In this document: piece after piece, positions 35,942 to 42,218 of the stretch | Position numbering within the stretch: the stretch's first letter is position 1 | How the letters are laid out: every line of letters begins with the position of its first letter | Source: Candidatus Zixiibacteriota bacterium | GTDB taxonomy: Bacteria > Zixibacteria > MSB-5A5 > JAABVY01 > JAHJOQ01 | Direction of reading: 5' to 3' | Assembly: GCA_020053015.1 (NCBI GenBank) | Contig: JAGVNY010000221.1 | Coordinates: 1-42,218 of the forward strand | Length of the DNA stretch: 42,218 nt | Notes under the pieces: generated by a model | The model's input: only the letters and a program-made list of their open reading frames with translations | Database searches by the model: none | Told to the model about the DNA's origin: nothing | Program-made: the position numbers and the translations under genes

Positions 35942-35967
35942 AAAAAACGCCCCTGATAGGGGCGTTT
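35942..35967 (-). terminator. rho-independent terminator of the four-heme cytochrome gene
   Basis: A perfect 9-base stem (AAACGCCCC and GGGGCGTTT) with a five-base loop is followed on the minus strand by six T. It lies 28 bases beyond the stop of the cytochrome gene and is the clearest terminator in the window. Confidence 0.85.
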
Positions 35968-35995
35968 CACATCAATCGATTGACAGGGAAACTCG

Positions 35996-36535
35996 TTATC
36001 CCTTACCCTCGTCTGACTTTTTCACGCGCATCTTGTGTATGCCCGCAGCTTTTGCCTTTGCGAAGTCGAACGGAGCCTTGAAGCCGCAAACTTCAGGTGC
36101 AGTTGCATTGTGGCACTTCACGCACGTCTTCTCATCAGGCATAAGAAGCCCGCTTTCCATAGCAAGCTTGTGGTCCTTCATTACCTGCATCTTCTGGTAG
36201 GCGCTTCCGGGACCATGACACACTTCGCATTCAACTCCGACCAGCATGTCCCCTGCAGCGGTCTTGCCGGTCGTGTGGCATGCCAGGCACTTCGCATCTT
36301 TCTGATTCTCAGCCTTCAGCACCTCAAATGCCTTTGCGTGCTTTGTCTCAAGCCACGTCGGGTAGGTGCCGTCGGTCTTGTGACACATCATACACTTCTT
36401 CGCGCCGATGTACTCATACTTCGCAGCCTTGGCCGCTTCCGGATTTGCCTCCTGCTTCGCCTCTTCAGCGATCGCCGTTATGGCAACCGACGCAAATAGA
36501 ACCAAGATAAGCAACGTAGCAGCTTTCCTTGCCAT
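35996..36535 (-). CDS. periplasmic four-heme cytochrome c (c554-like)
   Basis: A 179-residue secreted cytochrome from the ATG at 36535, which has AGGAGAGG just upstream; a longer frame to 36577 would begin at the predicted transcription start. A Sec signal peptide ends near residue 24. Four CxxCH heme sites are visible: CMMCH, CLACH, CEVCH and CVKCH, with HGPGS after the third as in the cytochrome c554 family. It probably shuttles electrons in the periplasm between membrane complexes and terminal partners. It is transcribed with its own promoter and terminator, downstream of the 11-heme gene. Confidence 0.9.
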   Translation of the reverse strand: MARKAATLLILVLFASVAITAIAEEAKQEANPEAAKAAKYEYIGAKKCMMCHKTDGTYPTWLETKHAKAFEVLKAENQKDAKCLACHTTGKTAAGDMLVGVECEVCHGPGSAYQKMQVMKDHKLAMESGLLMPDEKTCVKCHNATAPEVCGFKAPFDFAKAKAAGIHKMRVKKSDEGKG

Positions 36536-36583
36536 AACCTCTCCTCGTTGGATACTACCAATCAGCCATAGCTTCACTTGAGT

Positions 36584-36589
36584 ATTATA
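36584..36589 (-). promoter_or_regulatory. consensus -10 box upstream of the four-heme cytochrome gene
   Basis: TATAAT is an exact consensus on the minus strand. The -35 region 17 bases away (TGGGCT) is poor, so an activator may be needed. The start would be near 36577, giving a leader of about 40 bases. Confidence 0.35.
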
Positions 36590-36664
36590 CGCAACGAATT
36601 CGCCGCAGCCCAGAGTTTTTTGGACGAGAAATATCCTGTATGCGTAGAAATAGTCGCCGGGGTG

Positions 36665-38635
36665 TCAGTTCTCCTTTGACTCCGGCGATCCGGCTTTGTC
36701 AGCGTCAGCAGCCAGCGCCGGATCATCAGCGTGCTCATGCAAGTACCAATCTCTGGGCATCTTCCCCGTGTACCAGGATGGGTTCATAGGGTATGTGTCG
36801 GGATTGAACACGGTTGAGTACATGTGCCAAACGGCGATTGCCAATGTCGCAAGCCAGGCTTCATAATAGTGCATCACAAGCATCACGTCGAGAAACCCCT
36901 TCGGAAACCACTTCACTGCCACATTATCGAACCAAAGCAGAAGTCCGGTTACTATCATGACCGCCGTACCCCACACAAGCGCCCAGTATTCTGCTTTCTC
37001 GATGTAGCTGAACCTCCCGAATCGCGGTTTGTCTTTGCTTATCCCAAGATTGTATTTCATCATGCTGACAAACTGCGAGAAATCTCTTCCGCGCGGGAAG
37101 ATGTCGACAACAAACTGCCGGCCTCGTTGCGACCGGAGATAGATGAGATGCCATAGAGTCGCAACTATGAGCGCGACTGCCGCCACTCGGTGAATTATGC
37201 CGCGCAGCGGGAATCCCCCTTCAAATCCGAACAGCCACTGCACCCACGGCGACTCCGAAAAACGCAGCGAAAAGCCCGATATTACGAGCGCAATGAACGA
37301 CACCATGAGCACCGTGTGCTGCGCCACCTCGTTGCAGTTCATCCTAACTACCTGCGGAACGAGACTTACCTGCTTCACCTTCTTCCGCAGATCAAGCAGC
37401 CAATGAACTACCATCGCGCCGACGATCAGCGCTATCGCCACCACATAGATGTTCTTCACAATGCCGGCTGCCGGAGTGCTCGACATACCGGGAGTTCCGT
37501 GGATCGGCGTCTGCGCCATCTGCTCTGATATTCCGGGATGGCAAGTTCCGCATGTTGCTCTGAGGTTGCTCGCGTAGATCGATGATGTCGTGTCAGTGTG
37601 CGGAAGAATCCGGTGCGCGCCATGACACGACGCACAGTTCGCCACAGTAACGTCGCCAGCCTTGCTCTTCAGACCGTGATAGCTGTCCACGTATGACTGC
37701 AGTCTGCCGGTCGGAATGCCGTATTTTTCGTTGAGATAGGCAGATTCATGACACGGGGCGCATGTCGCTTCCGCCAATCGTGCCGAGTTTACCGGCGAAC
37801 GCGGGTCGCGCGGAGAGATGATCCCGTGCTCGCCGTGACAGTGTGTACAGACTGGTGCGTCGACCTCGCCTCTGGTGACCAGCTTCCCATGGATTCCTTC
37901 CCAGTAGTCCTTCTCGGTGTTCTGGTGACACTTGCCGCATGTCTTGGGAATATTGAAGTGGTTGATCATCGATTCGCTCTGGCTCGGCGCGAGAATCCTG
38001 TGCGCGGTGCCCCCGGTCGAATGGCAGTCATTGCAGGTGGCCGCAAAGTAGACCCCTCCCGCTGTAGCTTGCCCGTGAACGCTGCTTTCATAGACCTCGA
38101 CAGCCTTCCCGTAGAGAATCTCGTGTTTGCGCGTGAGATTGACGTCCTCGTGACACCTGCCGCAGGTTTTCGGCAGGTTCTGTGGATTCACGGCAGACTG
38201 CCTGTCAGATGATGGGACTATATCGTGATGGCTATGGCAATCTGCACACGAGGGGAGATCACCCCCGGTCGAAACCTCGAGTCTGCCATGCCACTGGTAC
38301 GTATCGAATTCCGAAGTGTGGCAGTTTCCGCATTGGACTGCCGACACGCTGTCTTGATGAGGAAGCTCCGTTACTTCACTGTGACACATCGTGCAGTCGA
38401 ATCCGCTGTGAATAGACAACCCAAGTGCGCCAGCATATGAGCCTCCGCGCTCGCCGTGCACATCCGAATGGCACTGAATGCAGGACTCTGTCGTCACCGG
38501 CATCTGATCATCTGCCAAGGCGATTCGGCATGGCGATGATAGCCACAGGGTCGCGATCAGAAGGCACAAACGAAGAATGGCCTGCCACGGTCGGAATACC
38601 GGGAAGCCACTCTGAAGTCGTGCAGCCAACTGCAT
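36665..38635 (-). CDS. 11-heme cytochrome c fused to a cytochrome b561-type membrane domain
   Basis: The chosen ATG at 38635 gives 656 residues with a signal peptide ending in IALA; ATGs at 38728 and 38734 would give an overlong leader, and none has a ribosome site. Eleven CxxCH motifs follow (CIQCH, CTMCH, CGNCH, CADCH, CGRCH, CNDCH, CGKCH, CTHCH, CAPCH, CASCH, CGTCH). A membrane helix and a four-helix b-type unit come next, with histidines in IHRVAAVALIVATLWHLIY and VMHYYEAWLATLAIAVWH that could bind two b hemes. This would link quinones to a periplasmic heme wire. A cytoplasmic tail ends the protein. It diverges from the 19-heme gene. Confidence 0.88.
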   Translation of the reverse strand: MQLAARLQSGFPVFRPWQAILRLCLLIATLWLSSPCRIALADDQMPVTTESCIQCHSDVHGERGGSYAGALGLSIHSGFDCTMCHSEVTELPHQDSVSAVQCGNCHTSEFDTYQWHGRLEVSTGGDLPSCADCHSHHDIVPSSDRQSAVNPQNLPKTCGRCHEDVNLTRKHEILYGKAVEVYESSVHGQATAGGVYFAATCNDCHSTGGTAHRILAPSQSESMINHFNIPKTCGKCHQNTEKDYWEGIHGKLVTRGEVDAPVCTHCHGEHGIISPRDPRSPVNSARLAEATCAPCHESAYLNEKYGIPTGRLQSYVDSYHGLKSKAGDVTVANCASCHGAHRILPHTDTTSSIYASNLRATCGTCHPGISEQMAQTPIHGTPGMSSTPAAGIVKNIYVVAIALIVGAMVVHWLLDLRKKVKQVSLVPQVVRMNCNEVAQHTVLMVSFIALVISGFSLRFSESPWVQWLFGFEGGFPLRGIIHRVAAVALIVATLWHLIYLRSQRGRQFVVDIFPRGRDFSQFVSMMKYNLGISKDKPRFGRFSYIEKAEYWALVWGTAVMIVTGLLLWFDNVAVKWFPKGFLDVMLVMHYYEAWLATLAIAVWHMYSTVFNPDTYPMNPSWYTGKMPRDWYLHEHADDPALAADADKAGSPESKEN

Positions 38636-38781
38636 GCGGACAGTTTCGGTCTGGCTTCTGTGGTCTTGGACCTGCCGAGAAACGACATGAGAATCAAAGC
38701 GGTGTCTGAACAAATCCCCATTCTCCATGAACATCGGACGACTGCTCGACACTAGTGAAACAGGAACGATCACTTGACATC

Positions 38782-38810
38782 TACCATACAATTCATCGTG
38801 TGCCTGTCAA
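38782..38810 (-). promoter_or_regulatory. possible promoter of the 11-heme cytochrome gene
   Basis: On the minus strand TTGACA (38810-38805) and TATGGT (38788-38783) stand 16 bases apart. The -35 is exact and the -10 has four of six bases. A start near 38776 precedes all candidate ATGs. Confidence 0.4.
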
Positions 38811-38850
38811 CAAGATTGTCGGAATCCGAGTGAAATTTGTCACATTTATC

Positions 38851-38878
38851 TTGACCGGCCCTCCCAACGGCGTATGTT
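38851..38878 (+). promoter_or_regulatory. possible promoter of the 19-heme cytochrome gene
   Basis: TTGACC (38851-38856) and TATGTT (38873-38878) are 16 bases apart. The predicted start near 38885 lies about 17 bases before the ATG at 38902, supporting that start over the longer frame opening at 38755. Confidence 0.4.
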
Positions 38879-38901
38879 GGTTATGCAGTGTGAGGATGAT
38901 G

Positions 38902-41739
38902 ATGGACTGGCTCGACTCCGTTAAGTCTGTCATCGGGAGTGCTGACCGGGTCGCCAGCCACAGAATGTGTTATAGACTTGTCTATCTTCTATTAATCGTA
39001 TCCCTTTTTCCACTGATTGCAGTCGCCCAGACCGTGGACGACTGCCTTCTCTGTCACGGTGATGCCACGCTCAGCGCTGAGAGGCAAGGCAGTGAAGTAT
39101 CGCTTTACGTCGACTTGGAGACACTTTCAAAGACAGTGCATGGCGGCTTCGAGTGCATCAACTGCCATCAAGACCTTGAGGGCGTCGAGCTTCCGCACGA
39201 GCCGATCCTTAAACCGGTCGATTGCTCAGTCTGCCACAATGACATCGCTCAGGAATACGACAGAAGCCTCCACGGAATCAAAGTCAAGGAAGGTGAACCA
39301 CTCGCTCCCCGGTGCTGGGATTGCCACGGCGCCCATGACATATTCCCTCCGGAATCGCCGCTTGCTCGAGTCACGAAGTTCAACATTCCGTTCATGTGCG
39401 GCACATGCCACAAAGAGGGTAGCCCGGTTACGCAGAAATACGATATCCCGCAGGACAGCATATTGTCACATTACTCGGAGAGCATTCACGGGATGGGTCT
39501 CTACAAACGTGGGCTAACAGTCACGGCAGTCTGTTCCGACTGCCATACCGCACACAGTGTCCTTCCTCACACTGACCCACTGTCCAGCATATATCGGGAA
39601 AACATTGCCAGGACCTGCGAGAAATGCCACGGCCAGATCGAAAATGTGCACCAGAAGATAATAAGAGGAGAGCTTTGGCGGAAGGAGCCTGACAAAGTGC
39701 CTGTCTGTGTCGACTGCCACGCGCCTCATCAAATCAGGCGTGTCTTCTACGACCGAGGCATATCAAACGATGACTGTTTGAAGTGTCACTCCAGACCTGA
39801 CATTGTCGGACATCGCAATAACACAACTGTCTCCATGCACGTCAATGATGAAGAGCTGTACGGCTCGATTCACCGCGGCGTCACGTGCGCACAGTGCCAT
39901 ACCGGGGCAAGCATCGACCACGATCGCCCCTGCGAGACCGTGATCGACAGAGTCGACTGCTCAATCTGTCACGCCGAGGTATCATCGATGTACGCGGAAA
40001 GCGTACATGGTCGACTCGAAGACAGAGGGGCTCCGAACGCGCCGGAGTGCACCAAATGCCACGGCACGCACTCGATCCTCGGCAAGCATAACACGGATTC
40101 CAGGACATTTCCGACAAATGTGCCAAAGCTCTGCGCCGAGTGCCACGGTATAGATGGCAAGGCCGAGGATCGATATGCCAAACAGGGGCGCGACGTAGTC
40201 AAGGAATACTCGCTGGGCATTCACGGCAAGGGGCTCATCGAGAGCGGTCTTGTTGTCACCGCAATGTGCACCGATTGCCACACGGCGCATCATGAGCTCC
40301 CTGCTGATGACCCGCGGTCAACAGTAAACCGCACTGCCATTCCTAACACATGTGCGAAGTGCCATAACGGGATTTTCGAGCAGTTTCAGAAGTCGATCCA
40401 CTCCCCTGCAATCTCGCGCTCAGAGGAGCCCCTTCCCATATGCAGCGATTGCCACCAGTCGCACTCTATCTTGCGCGCAGACGAAGAGGGCTTCAGGCTC
40501 AACATCATGACCCAGTGCGGCGGCTGCCACGAAAACGTCACGGAGTCGTACTTCGAGACGTTCCATGGTAAGGTTTCGAAGCTCGGTTACCAATCAGCCG
40601 CCAAATGCTACGACTGCCACGGAGCGCACAATATCCTTCCGCCATCCAACGCTGAATCCAAACTCTCTCGCGACAACATCGTACAGACATGCGGAGAGTG
40701 TCATCCGGGTTCTCACAGACAGTTTGCCGGGTATTTGACTCACGCTACGCATCACGACAGGACGAAATACCCGGTGTTGTACTACACTTTTTGGTTTATG
40801 ACGTCTCTGCTTGTCGGTACGCTGGTAATCGCAGGAACACATACGCTCCTATGGTTACCCAAATCCTTCCGCCTGATGCAGGAGCACAGGGCGCTGCGCA
40901 GGCAGTACTCGGGCAGCCTTGAGTATAGAAGATTCAAGCCACTGCACAGTTTCCTGCACGTGCTTGTTGTGATCAGCTTCTTGGGATTGGCGCTGACCGG
41001 GATGACGCTGAAGTTTTCGTACTTGGGATGGGCGCAGTGGATATCGGCGATGTTGGGAGGGTTCGAGTCGGCCGGGTACATTCATCGAGTTTGTGCAGTC
41101 ATCACGTTCTTCTATTTCGGCGCTCACATCTTCGATGTGATCAGCACCAAGTTCAAGGAGAAGACACCCTGGAAGGATGTCGTATTTGGCCCGAGCTCTA
41201 TGATGTTCAATCGAACCGACCTGAGGGACTTCGTCGGGACGCTCAAGTGGTTCTTCGGACGGGGGCAACGACCCGAATATGGACGCTGGACATATTGGGA
41301 GAAATTCGATTATTTCGCAGTATTCTGGGGTGTCGCCGTAATTGGTTCCACAGGTCTGATTCTCTGGTTCTCCGAGTTCTTCACGTTATTCCTGCCGGGC
41401 TGGATAGTCAATGTCGCGACAATCATTCACTCGGACGAAGCCCTGCTCGCCGCGGCTTTCATATTCACAGTCCACTTCTTCAACACTCACTTCAGGCCCG
41501 ACAAGTTTCCGATGGATACGGTGATTTTCACAGGCAGAGTGCCGGTTGAAGAGCTGAAGCTCGACAGACCGCGTGAGTTCAGAGAGATGGTCGAATCTCG
41601 CAGATTGAAGAAGCACCTTGTCGAGCCGCTTCCTCCCGTCCTCGTGAAGGTCGCGCGTGTTTTCGGATTCGTGGCGCTCTGCATCGGGCTCACATTGATT
41701 GCACTCATCGTCTACGCACAGATATTCGGCTATCGTTGA
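38902..41739 (+). CDS. 19-heme cytochrome c fused to a cytochrome b561-type membrane domain
   Basis: A 945-residue protein from the ATG at 38902, where TGAGG stands six bases upstream; three ATGs lie in tandem there. A signal peptide ends AVAQ near residue 43. Nineteen CxxCH motifs fill about residues 50-605, from CLLCH to CGECH. Segments around CSDCHTAHSVLPHTDP and CTDCHTAHHELPADDP are near copies, showing growth by internal duplication. About six membrane helices follow, with histidines in SFLHVLVVISF, YIHRVCAVITFF and FIFTVHFFNTHF suited to b hemes. It probably exchanges electrons between membrane quinones and periplasmic or outer carriers. The 11-heme protein has the same design. Confidence 0.92.
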   Translation: MDWLDSVKSVIGSADRVASHRMCYRLVYLLLIVSLFPLIAVAQTVDDCLLCHGDATLSAERQGSEVSLYVDLETLSKTVHGGFECINCHQDLEGVELPHEPILKPVDCSVCHNDIAQEYDRSLHGIKVKEGEPLAPRCWDCHGAHDIFPPESPLARVTKFNIPFMCGTCHKEGSPVTQKYDIPQDSILSHYSESIHGMGLYKRGLTVTAVCSDCHTAHSVLPHTDPLSSIYRENIARTCEKCHGQIENVHQKIIRGELWRKEPDKVPVCVDCHAPHQIRRVFYDRGISNDDCLKCHSRPDIVGHRNNTTVSMHVNDEELYGSIHRGVTCAQCHTGASIDHDRPCETVIDRVDCSICHAEVSSMYAESVHGRLEDRGAPNAPECTKCHGTHSILGKHNTDSRTFPTNVPKLCAECHGIDGKAEDRYAKQGRDVVKEYSLGIHGKGLIESGLVVTAMCTDCHTAHHELPADDPRSTVNRTAIPNTCAKCHNGIFEQFQKSIHSPAISRSEEPLPICSDCHQSHSILRADEEGFRLNIMTQCGGCHENVTESYFETFHGKVSKLGYQSAAKCYDCHGAHNILPPSNAESKLSRDNIVQTCGECHPGSHRQFAGYLTHATHHDRTKYPVLYYTFWFMTSLLVGTLVIAGTHTLLWLPKSFRLMQEHRALRRQYSGSLEYRRFKPLHSFLHVLVVISFLGLALTGMTLKFSYLGWAQWISAMLGGFESAGYIHRVCAVITFFYFGAHIFDVISTKFKEKTPWKDVVFGPSSMMFNRTDLRDFVGTLKWFFGRGQRPEYGRWTYWEKFDYFAVFWGVAVIGSTGLILWFSEFFTLFLPGWIVNVATIIHSDEALLAAAFIFTVHFFNTHFRPDKFPMDTVIFTGRVPVEELKLDRPREFREMVESRRLKKHLVEPLPPVLVKVARVFGFVALCIGLTLIALIVYAQIFGYR

Positions 41740-41808
41740 TCCCCGACAAGGCGTTTCGTTTGCATGACAAGTATACTGACTTGTATTCACTGAAGGTATT
41801 ATATGTGT

Positions 41809-41826
41809 CCCGGACGTTCGTCCGGG
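41809..41826. terminator. strong hairpin after the 19-heme cytochrome gene
   Basis: CCCGGACG and CGTCCGGG are exact 8-base arms around TT, 69 bases after the stop. The downstream sequence TATTTGG is only weakly T-rich, so this may be a terminator or simply another of the hairpins common in this gap. Elsewhere in 41740-41910 I see nothing. Confidence 0.35.
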
Positions 41827-41910
41827 TATTTGGCGGTGGACTGCGCAAGTACATCACAGCTCTGCCGTGGGTAAATTGGATATGGAGCGTCTTGTGGAAG
41901 GAGAGAGAAA

Positions 41911-42041
41911 TGTAGCCCACCCAGAGTCTTCCGCAGAATGCGGAGACGGCGGGTGGGAAAGCGGTGTCAACTTGGACAATTGCTGAAACATACCCACCCG
42001 TCGTTCCCCGTCTGCGACGGCGAAACTTTGGGTGAGCTACA
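41911..42041. repeat. 131-base inverted-repeat element
   Basis: The ends TGTAGCCCACCCAGAGT (41911-41927) and, as complement, TGTAGCTCACCCAAAGT (42041-42025) match at 15 of 17 bases. Inside lie hairpins TCCGCA/TGCGGA around GAA (41930-41944) and CCGTC/GACGG around TGC (42008-42020), and GGGTGGG pairs with CCCACCC. No gene is present. It resembles a non-autonomous mobile or structured intergenic repeat. Confidence 0.6.
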
Positions 42042-42108
42042 AGTCTGCGGGTCCAGCGTGTGGTTAGAATGTCAAGAATCATTATTGGGATGGATTCCCG
42101 CTTTTGGG

Positions 42109-42218
42109 GCTGTTGAAAGACCCCGGAGAGAGACATTCTTCGTAGGTCGGGTTCCGAGTGACGCGAAGCGGAACGAGAAACCCGACAACAGCTTGTCGGC
42201 TTTCTCTCCCGACCTCCG
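42109..42218. repeat. palindrome-rich segment at the window edge
   Basis: CTGTTGAAAGA at 42109 matches the terminus of the 35699 element at 10 of 11 bases. It is followed by exact inverted pairs GTCGGGTT/AACCCGAC (42146-42153, 42179-42186), GTTCCG/CGGAAC (42151-42156, 42169-42174) and CCGACAA/TTGTCGG (42182-42188, 42193-42199). This may be a related element cut by the window edge. Between 42042 and 42108 I see nothing. Confidence 0.4.

Noticed and set aside
35233-35970. Minus-strand frame of 245 codons
   Set aside because: It is opposite hypE and crosses the MITE-like element; no motif or ribosome site.
38755-38901. Upstream extension of the 19-heme cytochrome
   Set aside because: It crosses the likely promoter at 38851-38878 and would put a long polar stretch before the signal peptide.
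41705-42136. Minus-strand frame of 143 codons at the right end
   Set aside because: It runs through the inverted repeats, is low in family-like sequence and overlaps the cytochrome end; most likely chance.

Overview
The window reads as a chromosomal contig from an uncultivated bacterium of moderate GC. Several lineages could fit. Large CxxCH-rich cytochromes, a cytoplasmic group 3b-type [NiFe] hydrogenase, DUF6599/DUF362 proteins and dense hairpin repeats in gene gaps suggest an FCB-type candidate phylum such as Zixibacteria, but that is inference, since no rRNA or marker gene is present. I see no phage, transposase gene, CRISPR array, rRNA or tRNA.

Layout: (1) 1-4006, minus strand: an ABC export system with a membrane fusion protein, an ATPase and two FtsX-type permeases, the last cut by the window edge. 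(2) 4237-12138, plus strand: an RbsBAC-like sugar importer in line with a secreted GH38 alpha-mannosidase carrying a PA14 domain, probably a mannoside-use operon. A small cupin gene converges on it. (3) 12943-20280, plus strand: a TetR regulator, then a tight run of a SpeD-like pyruvoyl enzyme, a GNAT/FemAB-like acyltransferase, an ATP-grasp ligase, a PLP amino-acid decarboxylase, an MFS transporter and CorA. This combination looks like an undescribed pathway that makes and exports an amine or amide. (4) 20378-25644, minus strand: a DUF6599/DUF362 pair, a DMT-family permease and an arsR-arsC-acr3 arsenic resistance operon. (5) 25898-35682, plus strand: one near-continuous operon for a group 3b [NiFe] hydrogenase (beta, a cyclic-nucleotide-binding protein, gamma, delta, alpha), its maturation protease and hypF, hypC, hypD and hypE. 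A strong promoter and a perfect CRP-like palindrome precede it. (6) 35699-35889: a MITE-like element. (7) 35996-41739: a four-heme cytochrome and two divergently transcribed membrane cytochromes with 11 and 19 c-type heme motifs, each fused to a b-type membrane domain. (8) 41740-42218: no gene, but a set of inverted-repeat elements.

How the parts fit: region 2 imports and trims mannosides. Region 5 exchanges electrons between H2 and pyridine nucleotide in the cytoplasm. Region 7 carries electrons between the quinone pool and periplasmic carriers or acceptors. Regions 3, 4 and 1 handle a small molecule, arsenic and an exported substrate respectively. Start codons were chosen by ribosome binding site and signal peptide where the longest reading frame was not convincing.
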